A stretch of DNA of 64,000 nucleotides, taken from NCBI GenBank assembly GCA_903937385.1, contig CAIZZF010000026.1:372001-436000 (forward strand). The letters are read 5' to 3'. The position numbers and the translations under genes were made by a program. Source of the DNA: an uncultured Holophagaceae bacterium. Lineage in GTDB: Bacteria; Acidobacteriota; Holophagae; Holophagales; Holophagaceae. Below, one piece after another: positions 14,716 through 23,718 of this stretch; the first letter of the stretch is position 1; the number at the start of each line of letters is the position of its first letter. The notes beneath the pieces are model-generated. The model made no database searches. It was not told the origin of the DNA and saw nothing but the letters and a program-made list of their open reading frames with translations.

Positions 14716-16794
14716 CTACGCGCCGGTATTCCAGGGCAACAGCAGGCTGAAGCGGCTGCCGGGGTCCAGGGGCTCGTAGCGGGTGTCGCCGTGGTGGTCC
14801 TGGGCGATCCGGCGGACGATGGCGAGACCCAGGCCCGTACCCTTGCGCTTGGTGGAGAAGTAGGGCTCGAAGAGCCGCTCGCGGTCCACCTCGGGCACGC
14901 CGCTGCCCGCGTCCTCCACGTCGTAGCGCAGGAAGCCGCCCTGGAGGGCCAGAGAGAGACTTACCCGGCCCTTGCCCTCCACCGCCGCCACGGCGTTGTC
15001 CACGTAGTTGATGAGGGCGCGCTTCACCATGTCGCCGTCCCAGACCGCGGCCACGGGGACTTCGGGCAGGCGCAGGTCCCACTGGATCTCGGGGTGGTTC
15101 GGCCCGTAGAGCGCCGCCACCTGGCGCAGCAGCTCCGCAGGGTCGCAGGGCGCGAACTGGGGCACGGGCAGCCGTGCGAAGCGGGTGAAGCTGTCCACCA
15201 GGCGCGAGAGGCTGGCCACTTCCGTCAGGATGGTCTCGGCCCCTTCCTGCACGGCAGCAGCATCGAGCCGACCGTCGCGGTGGCGGCGCAGCAGGCGCTG
15301 GGCCGTGAGCTGGATGGGCGTGAGGGGGTTCTTCACCTCGTGGGCCATGCGGCGGGCCACCTCCTGCCAGGCGGCCCGCTTCTCGGCCTGCGCCAGCAGC
15401 GACAGGTCCTCCAGCACCGCCAGCACGCCGCCGCCCTGCAGGGGCTCGAGGATGGCGCGCACGGGCCGGCCCTCGCCCTCGCCGCCCAGACGGAATTCCT
15501 CCTGCACGCCCCGTCGGGCCTCAAGCACGGCCTTGAGCAGCTCCGGCAGCCGACCCAGGCGCGGCAAGGTCGCCACGGCAGCCCAGCGGACCTCCGTGGG
15601 ATCGATGCCGTCCAAGCCCAGCCAGGTGCGGGCGGCGGCATTGAAGGTGCGCAGCTCGCCATCCGGCCGCCAGGTGATGACCCCCACGGGCAGCGCCGCC
15701 AGGATCTGGTCCAGGTAGGCCCGCTGCTGCTCGATGCGGCTGGCCTGGGTCTCGATGGCCGCGCGGTTGGTCTTGAGGTCGCGGGTCATGGCGTTGAAGG
15801 TGCGGGCCAGGAAGGCCAGCTCGTCCTCGCCGAGTTCGGGAAGCTGCACCTCCAGATCGCCGGAGCCCACACGCTGGGCGGCCTTGGCCAGGGCGCGGAT
15901 GGGCTCGCTGAGGGACTTGGCCAGGGCCAGGCCGGACCACACCGCGTAGAACAGGGTGAGCATGGTCAGGAAGAGGAAGGTGCTCTGAGGGAGGGTCTCC
16001 AGCGTGGCCCGGTTGGCGCGGATCTGCTGGCTCTCCTTGAAGCGCTGCTCCAAGGCCAGCACCCGATCCAGGGTGTCCCGGGGCATGAAGACGCCCACGG
16101 CCCAGACGCCGTCGCCCCGCGGCACGGTGCGCAGCAGCCAGAGGCCGTCCCGGCTCTCCAGCTGGGACTCGTCACTCAGGGCCGACAGGTCCGGCGGTGG
16201 CAGCCCGGCGCCCAGGTCCAGGGCCCGGAGGCCGTTCTCGCCGCGCTTCCCCAGGAGGGCCACCAGGTCCAGCCCCGTAGCCTCGCGGATGACCTGGGGC
16301 TCCGCGGAGGCAGAGGCCTGGAGCCGCGAGACCCCGAAGGTGAGGCGCGCCCTGGCCGCATCCCGCAGATCCCCCGCGGCCTTGTGGCCATCCCGAATGG
16401 CCACCTCGGTCTCGGGACTGAACCAGCGCTCCACGTTCTTGTTGATGAAGTTCCGACCCACCAGGAAGAGGATCAGGCTCGGCAGGAGGCATACCACAAA
16501 GAGCGTCAGCACCATGCGGGTGCGCAGGCGGGAGCCGAGGATGCCCATCTTCCGCTCGAAGTAGAGCTTCGCGATGCTGCGGGCCACGATGAAGCAGAGG
16601 GAACCGATGGCCAGCACGTTGAACAGGCCCAGGGCCACCAGGGCCCAGCGGGACGGCGCGTCCAGACCGCCCTCGGCGATGCGGTTCCCCAGGGTCTTGT
16701 AGAGCAGGATGATCATGATGATCAGCACGACCAGTCCCGCGGCCACATAGAGGCGCGTGAGCTCGGGGTGGCGCTTCGGCTGCGGGGAGGCCAT
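14716..16794 (-). CDS. NtrY-like membrane sensor histidine kinase
   Basis: 692 residues. Helices near 15-35, 48-70 and 90-112 are followed by a periplasmic loop to about 280 and another helix (about 285-305). A HAMP domain follows (SEPIRALAKAAQRVGSGDLEVQLPEL), then a PAS domain (about 375-480), a HisKA domain with the His box RRMAHEVKNPLTPIQL, and an HATPase domain (DVEDAGSGVPE, GTGLGLAIVRRIAQDHHG). The layout and the NPLTPIQL motif match NtrY/PilS-type kinases of sigma-54 response systems. No NtrC-like regulator is adjacent, so it is an orphan in this window. It is divergent from the DNA methylase. Confidence 0.9.
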   Translation of the reverse strand: MASPQPKRHPELTRLYVAAGLVVLIIMIILLYKTLGNRIAEGGLDAPSRWALVALGLFNVLAIGSLCFIVARSIAKLYFERKMGILGSRLRTRMVLTLFVVCLLPSLILFLVGRNFINKNVERWFSPETEVAIRDGHKAAGDLRDAARARLTFGVSRLQASASAEPQVIREATGLDLVALLGKRGENGLRALDLGAGLPPPDLSALSDESQLESRDGLWLLRTVPRGDGVWAVGVFMPRDTLDRVLALEQRFKESQQIRANRATLETLPQSTFLFLTMLTLFYAVWSGLALAKSLSEPIRALAKAAQRVGSGDLEVQLPELGEDELAFLARTFNAMTRDLKTNRAAIETQASRIEQQRAYLDQILAALPVGVITWRPDGELRTFNAAARTWLGLDGIDPTEVRWAAVATLPRLGRLPELLKAVLEARRGVQEEFRLGGEGEGRPVRAILEPLQGGGVLAVLEDLSLLAQAEKRAAWQEVARRMAHEVKNPLTPIQLTAQRLLRRHRDGRLDAAAVQEGAETILTEVASLSRLVDSFTRFARLPVPQFAPCDPAELLRQVAALYGPNHPEIQWDLRLPEVPVAAVWDGDMVKRALINYVDNAVAAVEGKGRVSLSLALQGGFLRYDVEDAGSGVPEVDRERLFEPYFSTKRKGTGLGLAIVRRIAQDHHGDTRYEPLDPGSRFSLLLPWNTGA

Positions 16795-16823
16795 GGTCAG
16801 CAGGCTATCCTGGAACGGCCCCC

Positions 16824-18098
16824 ATGGGCAGGCGGAAGCGGATGGCGACCTTAAGTGCGGAGGCGGTGCGACGGAAGTTCCTGGCGGGTTTCATCCCCGG
16901 CAGCGGGCTGCCCAGCTGCGCTCCGCCGCCGCCCGAAGCGGCCTGGGACACTGTCGAAATCGATCAGGGCGCCTACCCGCGCCTGTCGCTGGCGTTCTGG
17001 ACCTCGCGGCAGCGCCAGGCCGCCAACCTGCACGAGATCAGCTACCGCGCCTGCTACAAGCCCCAGCTGCCGCGCCACTTCATCGAGCGCCTGACGCAGC
17101 CGGGAGAACGGGTCTACGACCCCTTCAGTGGACGCGGCACCACCATCCTTGAGGCCGCCCTGCTGGGGCGCCGGGTGGCGGCCAACGACGTCAATCCCCT
17201 GTCGCGAATGCTGGCGGAGCCGCGCCTCCAGCCCCCGGCCTTCGCCGCCGTGGCCCGGCGCCTGGAGGAGATCCCCCGCACGGGCCGCGCGGACGGGCTG
17301 GATCTGGCCATGTTCTTTCACCCGGACACGGAAGCTGAGATCCGCGGCCTCCGGGACTGGTGCCTGGACCGCGCCGCCGCAGGCACCCTCGACGCCCTCG
17401 ACACCTGGATCCGCATGGTGGCCACCAACCGCCTGACGGGCCACAGCCCCGGCTTCTTCTCGGTCTACACGCTGCCCCCCAACCAGGCCCTCACCGCCGA
17501 GAAGCAGCGGCAGATCAACGCCCAGCGCCACCAGAGCCCCACCTACCGGGACACCCACACGCTGATCCTGAAGAAGACGAAGCAGCTGCTCTCGGGCCTG
17601 GAGCCCGAGCAGGGACAAAACCTGGCCCAGGCCAGCCGGGACGCGGTGTTTCTCTCGGGGGACGCCCGGCGGACGCCGGGGCTGGCGGATGCCAGCGTGG
17701 CTCTCACCGTCACCTCACCGCCTTTCCTGGACGTGGTGGACTACGCGGGCGACAACTGGCTGCGCTGCTGGTTCGCGGGCCTGGATGCCGCCGCCATCGG
17801 CCGTGGCATCAGCACGCCCCGCACCGTGGCCGCCTGGTCCGAGACCATGGCGGAGGTCTTCGCGGAGCTGCACCGCGTCACCCGGCCCGGCGGCTTCGTG
17901 GCCTTCGAGGTGGGCGAGGTGCGCCGCGGCAAGCTCCGGCTGGACGAGGTGGTGCTGCCCCTGGGCCTGGCCGCGGGCTTCCGGGCCCACGGCGTGCTGG
18001 TGAACACCCAGACCTTCACCAAGACCGCCCACATCTGGGGCGTCGGCAACAACGACAAGGGCACCAACAGCAATCGCGTGGTGCTGTTCGAGCGCTAG
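16824..18098 (+). CDS. Orphan DNA (N4-cytosine/N6-adenine) methyltransferase
   Basis: 424 residues; an alternative ATG at 16842 follows AGGCGG. The AdoMet motif appears first (DPFSGRGTTILEAALLGRRVAANDVNP, near residue 94). The catalytic TSPPF motif comes much later (near residue 295, followed by DVVDYAGDNWLRCWF). This is the reverse of the usual beta-class order. It is followed by HRVTRPGGFVAFEVGEV, typical of amino-methyltransferases. No restriction endonuclease or specificity subunit is nearby. It could be regulatory or a solitary modification enzyme. Its 3' end overlaps the convergent Rrf2 gene by 4 bases. Confidence 0.85.
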   Translation: MGRRKRMATLSAEAVRRKFLAGFIPGSGLPSCAPPPPEAAWDTVEIDQGAYPRLSLAFWTSRQRQAANLHEISYRACYKPQLPRHFIERLTQPGERVYDPFSGRGTTILEAALLGRRVAANDVNPLSRMLAEPRLQPPAFAAVARRLEEIPRTGRADGLDLAMFFHPDTEAEIRGLRDWCLDRAAAGTLDALDTWIRMVATNRLTGHSPGFFSVYTLPPNQALTAEKQRQINAQRHQSPTYRDTHTLILKKTKQLLSGLEPEQGQNLAQASRDAVFLSGDARRTPGLADASVALTVTSPPFLDVVDYAGDNWLRCWFAGLDAAAIGRGISTPRTVAAWSETMAEVFAELHRVTRPGGFVAFEVGEVRRGKLRLDEVVLPLGLAAGFRAHGVLVNTQTFTKTAHIWGVGNNDKGTNSNRVVLFER

Positions 18099-18592
18099 AC
18101 CAGGGCGTCTTTCGGCACGGCACACCGCTGCGCGCCCCGCACGCGGCCGGTGGCCTGGATGCGGAGGTGGGCAGGCTGGTGGCCTTCGCTGCGCAGAGCC
18201 AGGGTGTCGAAGCGAACGGAGGCGAGGAAGTCGCTCAGCACCTGGGTGGCGTCCACCCATACGGACTGCACGGGACAGCCGGCCGCCAGGGGACAGACGC
18301 GCCGGTCGCTCACGCAGTGGTTGAGCGCCATGCTGCCTTCCGTGGCCTGCACCACCTCGCCCAGGGAGATGTCACTTGCGGCCCGGGCCAGGCTCACGCC
18401 GCCCCCGGAGCCCCGGGAGGTCATGAGAATGCCCGCCTTCACCAGGTCGCCCACGATACGCCGCACGAAGTCCAGGGGCAGCATCCGGTGCTTGGCGATA
18501 TCGGCGAGCGGCACCCGGGCACCGGGGGCCAGGCAGGCCAAGTGCAGCACCACACGAGCAGCGTAATCGGTCTGGCGGGAGATGCCGAGCAT
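18095..18592 (-). CDS. Rrf2-family transcriptional regulator with three-cysteine cluster
   Basis: 165 residues. The N-terminal winged helix has the family start ISRQTDYAARVVLHLA and the wing RGSGGGVSLAR. About residues 98-111 carry C-x6-C-x5-C (NHC, RRVC, AAGC), the pattern by which IscR/NsrR-type members hold an Fe-S cluster. An NO-, redox- or iron-responsive repressor is therefore likely; the exact subfamily is uncertain. The C-terminal about 30 residues extend beyond the usual fold. AGGTGG lies upstream of the ATG and a promoter candidate is at 18614-18642. Confidence 0.88.
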   Translation of the reverse strand: MLGISRQTDYAARVVLHLACLAPGARVPLADIAKHRMLPLDFVRRIVGDLVKAGILMTSRGSGGGVSLARAASDISLGEVVQATEGSMALNHCVSDRRVCPLAAGCPVQSVWVDATQVLSDFLASVRFDTLALRSEGHQPAHLRIQATGRVRGAQRCAVPKDALV

Positions 18593-18613
18593 GGGGGACC
18601 ACCTGGAAGCCCA

Positions 18614-18642
18614 AATATGAGTTCTTCCGTGCTATTGGTCAA
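18614..18642 (-). promoter_or_regulatory. Candidate sigma-70 promoter of the Rrf2 gene
   Basis: On the minus strand TTGACC (18637-18642) and CATATT (18614-18619) are separated by 17 bases and lie directly upstream of the Rrf2 start. This gives a short leader of about 15 bases. Such a close promoter would allow autoregulation by the encoded repressor. Confidence 0.45.
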
Positions 18643-18664
18643 CTAGGTGGCAACCCAAAGGTCA

Positions 18665-19105
18665 TCAATGGACCTCCGGAGCCACCCGCTGGTAGAGGGC
18701 CGCGTCCTCGCCATCCGGGTAGTAGCCGGGGCGCAGGCCGACAGGTTTCCAGCCGCAGGCCCAGTAGAGGCGGATGGCCTTGGCATTGGCGGCCCGCACT
18801 TCCAGGAACAGCTGGGGCATGCCCGCTTCCGCCAGCTCGTGCTGGCAGGCCTCCAGCAGCTTCCGACCGAGGCCCTGCCCCCGGGCCTCGGGGGACACGG
18901 CAATGCGCAGCAGCTCGGCCTCTCCGGCGGCCTGGATGCAGGCCCAGCGGGCGAAGGCCAGCTCCGGGATCAGCCACAGCACCTCATGGTCAGCCGGCGC
19001 CTTCCAGGGCGCACCGAAGGCCGTGCGGTCCAGCCGGGTCACCCAGGCCGGCAGCGGCTCACCTGCTTCCAGGCGCCAGACGCCGGGGGTGAGGCTCTCC
19101 TTCAT
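18665..19105 (-). CDS. rimI: GNAT acetyltransferase, probably ribosomal-protein-alanine N-acetyltransferase
   Basis: 146 residues from the ATG at 19105. The GNAT core is ELLRIAVSPEARGQGLGRKLLEACQHELA, with the acetyl-CoA loop RGQGLG, and then FLEVRAANAKAIRLYWACGWKPVGLRPGYY, which is typical of RimI. It acetylates the N-terminal alanine of protein S18 in known cases. The start overlaps tsaB by 4 bases (ATGA). The tsaB-rimI pairing is widespread, supporting the call. Confidence 0.9.
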   Translation of the reverse strand: MKESLTPGVWRLEAGEPLPAWVTRLDRTAFGAPWKAPADHEVLWLIPELAFARWACIQAAGEAELLRIAVSPEARGQGLGRKLLEACQHELAEAGMPQLFLEVRAANAKAIRLYWACGWKPVGLRPGYYPDGEDAALYQRVAPEVH

Positions 19106-19797
19106 CGGGCCACGCCGCGGCGCAGGGCCTCGGGCAGCGAGGCGGCAGCCAGGGGAAAGTTCAGCTCCGCGTCTGTCTCCCGCAGGTAGAAGGGCACCAG
19201 GGGCGCTTCTGGCGGCCCCAGAGCCACGCGGCGCGCCAGGGCCACCAGCCCCGCCAGGGTGGCCTCGCCCTCGTCGGGCAGGAGCACCCGGCTGCCCGGC
19301 AGGACCGCATCGACCCGGGGCGCGAAGGCCTCCGGAGCCCACCAGGCCTCGGCGCCCACCCAGGCGGGCAGCTCGGCCAGGGGATGCTTGGCGGCGGGGG
19401 TCGTCGGCGCCACTTCCCAGCGCTGGTGGAAGGCTTCGCCCCGCTGGCCGTCCAGCAGGATCCAGGCGGGTCCGGTCACCCCGGCCTGGCGCAGCGCCTC
19501 GGCCCTCAGGGCGAAGGCTGAGAAACCCCAGGTGGGCAGGCCTGTGACGCCAAAGCCCTCGGCCGTGGCGACCCCGATGCGCAGGCTGGTGAAGCCGCCG
19601 GGCCCCAGGCAGGCCGCCACGCCGGAGAGCTCCGCCGGGACCGCGCCGGCTTCGGCCATGAGGCCGTCCAGGGCAGGCAGCAGGCGCTCGCTGTGCCCCC
19701 GCCCCACGCCCGACACCACCCGCTTCGCCCAGACCCGGTCCTCCCGGATCAGCGCCAGGTGCAGGATCTCCGTGGTGGTATCGAGGGCAAGCAGCAT
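19102..19797 (-). CDS. tsaB: tRNA threonylcarbamoyladenosine biosynthesis protein TsaB
   Basis: 231 residues. The N-terminus MLLALDTTTEILHLAL and the segment CLGPGGFTSLRIGVATAEGF are typical of TsaB (YeaZ), the non-catalytic partner of TsaD in making the t6A37 modification of ANN-decoding tRNAs. Length is normal. The gene is followed by rimI with a 4-base overlap. Upstream lies the heptamer-repeat block and the rpmB terminator, so its promoter must be inside or just below that block. Confidence 0.93.
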   Translation of the reverse strand: MLLALDTTTEILHLALIREDRVWAKRVVSGVGRGHSERLLPALDGLMAEAGAVPAELSGVAACLGPGGFTSLRIGVATAEGFGVTGLPTWGFSAFALRAEALRQAGVTGPAWILLDGQRGEAFHQRWEVAPTTPAAKHPLAELPAWVGAEAWWAPEAFAPRVDAVLPGSRVLLPDEGEATLAGLVALARRVALGPPEAPLVPFYLRETDAELNFPLAAASLPEALRRGVAR

Positions 19798-19820
19798 GGG
19801 ATCAGTGTGGCAGGGGGCCC

Positions 19821-19854
19821 TCAGCTGTCAGCTGTCGGCTCTCAGCTGTCGGCC
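19821..19854 (+). repeat. Degenerate 7-bp tandem repeat, copy A
   Basis: About five consecutive heptamers with consensus TCAGCTG (tcagctg, tcagctg, tcggctc, tcagctg, tcggc) lie 24 bases upstream of the tsaB start. Copy B at 19958-19980 is the same repeat in inverted orientation, so the two could pair. The embedded CAGCTG is itself palindromic. The repeat is not explained by any gene. Confidence 0.75.
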
Positions 19855-19957
19855 AAGAAGGCCCTGGATGGCCGAAGCGGCAGGCTTTGAACCTTGGCGA
19901 TCGGCACTCAGCCGTAGCGCATCCCGAAAAGCCCCAGCGCTGGGATGGGTGCTTTTA

Positions 19958-19980
19958 CTGACAGCTGACAGCCGAGAGCT
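19958..19980 (-). repeat. Degenerate 7-bp tandem repeat, copy B (inverted)
   Basis: Read on the minus strand this is about three heptamers (TCGGCTG, TCAGCTG, TCAG) of the same family as 19821-19854. With copy A it flanks about 100 bases that contain another short perfect palindrome (CCCAGCGCTGGG, 19933-19944). The whole block 19821-19980 may be a small non-autonomous repetitive element. Confidence 0.7.
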
Positions 19981-19983
19981 AAC

Positions 19984-20029
19984 CCCAAACGCAGCGCGGC
20001 GGCCCAATGGCCGCCGCGCTGCGTTTGGG
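19984..20029 (-). terminator. Terminator-like perfect 21-bp hairpin after rpmB
   Basis: Bases 19984-20004 and 20009-20029 are perfectly complementary around a CAAT loop, and the hairpin begins 6 bases after the rpmB stop on the minus strand. No clear T-run follows (GGTTAGCTC), so it may work by stem strength or protect the 3' end of the rpmB mRNA. Because the stem is symmetric it could act in both directions. Confidence 0.75.
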
Positions 20030-20035
20030 AAGAAC

Positions 20036-20227
20036 CTAGCAGGCCTTGATGACCTTGCCGGCCTGGATGCAGGAGGTGCAGACCCGCAGGCGCTTGGGGG
20101 CGCCGCTCACCAGGGCGCGGACGCGCTGGATGTTCGGGTTCCACCGGCGCTTGGTGACGTTGTTGGAGTGGGAGACATTGTTCCCGAACTGGGGCTTCTT
20201 GCCACAGATTTCGCACTGACGGGACAT
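20036..20227 (-). CDS. rpmB: 50S ribosomal protein L28
   Basis: 63 residues, typical length. The start at 20227 follows GAGG. The sequence [34 protein letters not shown] is characteristic. Two CxxC pairs (CEIC and CTSC) show the zinc-binding form of L28. It is monocistronic, divergent from dprA, and closed by a strong hairpin. Confidence 0.97.
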   Translation of the reverse strand: MSRQCEICGKKPQFGNNVSHSNNVTKRRWNPNIQRVRALVSGAPKRLRVCTSCIQAGKVIKAC

Positions 20228-20307
20228 GGGAACCTCATGAACAAAATGGTCAAACGGCCAAGAGAACCAGTTTAGCCAAGGAAGGTCGAAAAGCAAGGGG
20301 AAAGGGC

Positions 20308-21195
20308 TTGCGTGGCGCCCCTTCCCCGACCCAGGATAACCTCGCCTCCCCTGGATTCCCCTTGGATCTCCGCGTCTGGGCCCTCGCCTTCACCGTGCTC
20401 GACTGGCCGGAACGCCAGAAGGCGGACCTCTGGGAGGCCCTGCAGGCCAGTGGGGAGCCGTCTCTGCCACCGGCCATGGCGACGGCCCTGGCCCAGGTGG
20501 CCGCGAGCCTGCCCCGACGCCAGCGGGAGGCCGAGGACCGCGGCGCCCACCTCTGCCTGCCCGGGGACCCCGGCGTCGAGGCCCTGCTCGCGCCCCTGCC
20601 CTACCCCGTGGCCCTGTGGGTACGAGGCACCCTGCCGCCCCAGGGGCCCCGGGTGGCCATCGTCGGCAGCCGTCAGGCCAGCACCCGGGGCCGGGCCCGC
20701 ACCCGCGCCTGGGCCAAGGCCCTCACCCAGGCCGGCGTGGCGGTGGTCTCGGGCCTGGCCCGGGGCATCGACGGCGCCGCCCACGCGGGCGCCCTGGAGG
20801 CCGGCGCGACCTGGGGCATCCTCGGCTCCGGCCTGGACCATCCCTATCCGCCCGAGCACCGGCCCCTGATGGACCAGATCGTGGCGGCCGGGGGCGGGGT
20901 GATCACGCCCTTCCCCCCCGAGGCGCCGCCCCTCAAGTGGCACTTCCCCCGCCGGAACTGGCTGCTGGCGGCCTGGACCGACGGGGTGCTGGTCACGGAG
21001 GCCCGTCTCCGGTCCGGTTCCCTGGTCACCGCCCGCCTGGCCCTGGACCTGGGCAAGGAGCTCTGGGTCTGCCCGGGCTCCCCCGAAGATCCTTCTGCAG
21101 AAGGCCCAAATGAGTTGCTAAGAGAAGGCGCAGCAAGAATTTGTCTACGACCCGATGACCTCCTGGAGGACCTGGGTTCAAGGATGGTCACTTGA
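20308..21195 (+). CDS. dprA: DNA-processing protein DprA (short form)
   Basis: 295 residues from a TTG start at 20308, preceded by AAGGGGAAAGG. The Rossmann-like core is clear: [61 protein letters not shown] and [20 protein letters not shown]. DprA loads RecA onto incoming single-stranded DNA in natural transformation. The protein stops soon after the core (about residue 285), so the C-terminal winged-helix domain of many homologues is absent. It lies just upstream of topA, a frequent neighbour. Confidence 0.92.
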   Translation: MRGAPSPTQDNLASPGFPLDLRVWALAFTVLDWPERQKADLWEALQASGEPSLPPAMATALAQVAASLPRRQREAEDRGAHLCLPGDPGVEALLAPLPYPVALWVRGTLPPQGPRVAIVGSRQASTRGRARTRAWAKALTQAGVAVVSGLARGIDGAAHAGALEAGATWGILGSGLDHPYPPEHRPLMDQIVAAGGGVITPFPPEAPPLKWHFPRRNWLLAAWTDGVLVTEARLRSGSLVTARLALDLGKELWVCPGSPEDPSAEGPNELLREGAARICLRPDDLLEDLGSRMVT

Positions 21196-21243
21196 CAAAC
21201 CTCTGCCCTTCGGTCCCATCCTTAGCCCCCAGGGGAGTTCTCA

Positions 21244-23682
21244 GTGACCAAGCTCGTGATCGTGGAAAGCCCGTCCAAGGCCAAGACCATCACCAAGTAC
21301 CTCGGCAAGGGGTACAAGGTCATGGCGTCCGTGGGCCATATCCGGGACCTGCCGCGCAAGCTGGGCGTCGATGTGGAGAACGGGTTCCAGGAGGAATACG
21401 AGATCAGCCCCACCAAAGAGAAGGTGGTGCGGGAGCTGCGAGCCGCTGCCAAGACCGCCGACGAGCTGATCCTCGCCACTGACCCTGACCGCGAGGGGGA
21501 GGCCATCAGCTGGCACCTGCTGGAGGCCATCAAGCCGCCCAAGAGCCTGCCCGTGAGCCGCGTCCTGTTCAACGAGATCACGCCCAATGGCATCGCGAAG
21601 GCCATGGCTGCCCCCACCACCATCAACAAGAAGCTGGTGGACGCCCAGCGGGCCCGGCGGGTGCTGGACCGGCTGGTGGGCTACAAGGTCAGCCAGGTGC
21701 TCTGGGAGAAGGTGCGCCGGGGCCTCAGCGCGGGCCGCGTGCAGAGCGTCGCCGTGCGCATCATCGTAGACCGCGAGCGGGAGATCCTCGCCTTCAACCC
21801 CGTCGAGTACTGGGTCCTCAAGGGGAAGTTCGGCGCCAAGCTGCCGCCTTCCTTCTGGATGAAGCTGGTGAAGGTGGGCGGACAGGCCTTGCAGCTCGGC
21901 AACAAGGAGACCAAGCGGCGCATCGCGGACGCCAAGCAGGCCAAGGACCTCAAGGCCAAGCTGGAGAAGGCGGACTACAAGGTCACCAGCCTCGAGACCA
22001 AGGAGAAGAAGCGGAACCCCTCCGCGCCCTTCACCACGGCCAAGCTGCAGCAGGAGTCAGCCCAGAAGCTCAAGATGAGCGTCAGCCGCACCATGCAGAA
22101 CGCGCAGCGGCTCTACGAGGGCGTGGACTTCGGCGAGGGGCTCGCGGGCCTCATCACCTACATGCGCACCGACTCGCCCCGCATGGCCCCCGAGGCTGTG
22201 GAGGCCGCCCGGGAGTTCATCGCCCAGAAGTACGGCAAGGAGTATCTGCCCGCCAAGGCCCGGGTTTACACCGGGAAGGCCGGCGCCCAGGACGCCCACG
22301 AGGCCATCCGGCCCACGGACATCACCCGCACGCCGGAGAGCCTGCGGGGCCACCTGGAGCCGGACCAGTTCCGCCTCTACGCCCTCATCTGGCGGCGCAC
22401 CATGGCCTCCCAGATGGAGGCCGCGCGCTTCGACGAGACGGTGGTCCAGACCGAAGCCGACCTCGGCAAGGAGACGGCCCTGTTCGAGGCCAAGGGCGAG
22501 ATCGAGCGCTTCCCCGGCTGGCTGGCGGTCTATCGCGCCGACAAGACCGAGGCAGACGCCGAAGCCATCGCCGACGCCACCAAGGTGGACGAGGAAGAGG
22601 ATGCCGACGACATCCAGCTGCCGGCCCTGAAGACGGGCGAGGCGCTGAAGCTTGAGCAGCTCGACGCAGACCAGCAGCACACCAAGCCCCCGGCGCGGTT
22701 CAACGAGGCCACCTTGGTGAAAGAGCTGGAAGAGGACGGCATCGGCCGACCCAGCACCTACGCCAGCATCATCTCCACCATCCAGGACCGGGACTACGTC
22801 AAGAAGCACGAGGGCCGCTTCAAGCCCACGGAGCTGGGCATGGTTGTCACGGACCTGCTGCTGCAGGGTTTCCAGGAGCTGCTGGATCCCAAATACACCT
22901 CGGGCATGGAGGGCAACCTCGACCGCATCGAGGAGGGCAAGCTCACCTTCAAGAAGGCCATGACGGATTTCTACGTGCCCTTCGAGCAGTCCCTGCAGGC
23001 CGCGGGCGCGGACATGCAGAACCTCAAGGCCGGCGTGGCCACGGACAAGGTCTGCCCCAAGTGCGGCGGCGCCATCCTCAAGCGCATCGGCAAGAACGGG
23101 CTCTTCTTCGGCTGCTCCAAGTACCCCGAGTGCAGCCACACCGAGGAAGTGGAAAAGATGGAGGAGCCGGAGGATGCGCCGGAGTGCCCCCTCTGCGGCA
23201 CCACCCCCATGAACCTGCGCAAGGGCCAGTGGGGTCCCTTCTGGGCCTGCCCCACCTATCCCAAGTGCAAGGGCATCGTGAAGGCCGATCCCAAGGGCAT
23301 CCCTGTCCCCGCGGACGAGCCCACCGGTGAGATCTGCCCCAACTGCGGCAAGGGCTTCGTCAAGCGCCACGGCCGCTACGGCGAGTTCGTCTGCTGCGTG
23401 GACTACCCGGGCTGCAAGACCGTGAAGAAGGAGATCCTGCCGGTGCCCTGCCCCAAGTGCGGCGGCGGCCTGAGCCCGCGCAAGACCCGCTTCGGCAAGA
23501 TCTTCTACGGCTGCACCAACTACCCCAAGTGCGACTACACCGCCTGGGACAAGCCCGTGCCGGTCACCTGCCCCGCGTGCAAGAACCCCACCATGGGCGA
23601 GAAGACCCGGAAGCCCCGCGGCAAGGAGCCCATCCAGGTCCTCATCTGCCCCAAGTGCCAGCACGAAGAGCCCATGGGGTGA
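21244..23682 (+). CDS. topA: DNA topoisomerase I
   Basis: 812 residues from the GTG at 21244 (AGGGGAG upstream). The Toprim domain is at the N-terminus (KLVIVESPSKAKTITKYLG; acidic DPDREGEAISWHL). The catalytic tyrosine is Tyr306 in GLITYMRTDS. Five cysteine-rich ribbons follow from about residue 603 (CPKCGGAILKR, CPLCGTTPMNL, CPNCGKGFVKR, CPKCGGGLSPR, CPACKNPTMG), one or more beyond the common number. The enzyme relaxes negative supercoils. A perfect hairpin overlaps its stop codon. Confidence 0.97.
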   Translation: MTKLVIVESPSKAKTITKYLGKGYKVMASVGHIRDLPRKLGVDVENGFQEEYEISPTKEKVVRELRAAAKTADELILATDPDREGEAISWHLLEAIKPPKSLPVSRVLFNEITPNGIAKAMAAPTTINKKLVDAQRARRVLDRLVGYKVSQVLWEKVRRGLSAGRVQSVAVRIIVDREREILAFNPVEYWVLKGKFGAKLPPSFWMKLVKVGGQALQLGNKETKRRIADAKQAKDLKAKLEKADYKVTSLETKEKKRNPSAPFTTAKLQQESAQKLKMSVSRTMQNAQRLYEGVDFGEGLAGLITYMRTDSPRMAPEAVEAAREFIAQKYGKEYLPAKARVYTGKAGAQDAHEAIRPTDITRTPESLRGHLEPDQFRLYALIWRRTMASQMEAARFDETVVQTEADLGKETALFEAKGEIERFPGWLAVYRADKTEADAEAIADATKVDEEEDADDIQLPALKTGEALKLEQLDADQQHTKPPARFNEATLVKELEEDGIGRPSTYASIISTIQDRDYVKKHEGRFKPTELGMVVTDLLLQGFQELLDPKYTSGMEGNLDRIEEGKLTFKKAMTDFYVPFEQSLQAAGADMQNLKAGVATDKVCPKCGGAILKRIGKNGLFFGCSKYPECSHTEEVEKMEEPEDAPECPLCGTTPMNLRKGQWGPFWACPTYPKCKGIVKADPKGIPVPADEPTGEICPNCGKGFVKRHGRYGEFVCCVDYPGCKTVKKEILPVPCPKCGGGLSPRKTRFGKIFYGCTNYPKCDYTAWDKPVPVTCPACKNPTMGEKTRKPRGKEPIQVLICPKCQHEEPMG

Positions 23683-23702
23683 GGCGTTCTGCCGAACGCC
23701 TC
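23681..23702 (+). terminator. Hairpin terminator of topA
   Basis: GAGGCGTTC (23681-23689) and GAACGCCTC (23694-23702) form a perfect 9-bp stem around TGCC, overlapping the topA stop codon. Only a short mixed A/T stretch follows. It also lies just beyond the end of the convergent gph gene and could serve both. Confidence 0.65.
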
Positions 23703-23718
23703 TAAGGTAAAAGCTTGA

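Noticed and set aside
14701..16854. A 717-codon plus-strand open frame
   Set aside because: It mirrors the NtrY-like kinase gene; no domain is recognisable and there is no ribosome-binding site.
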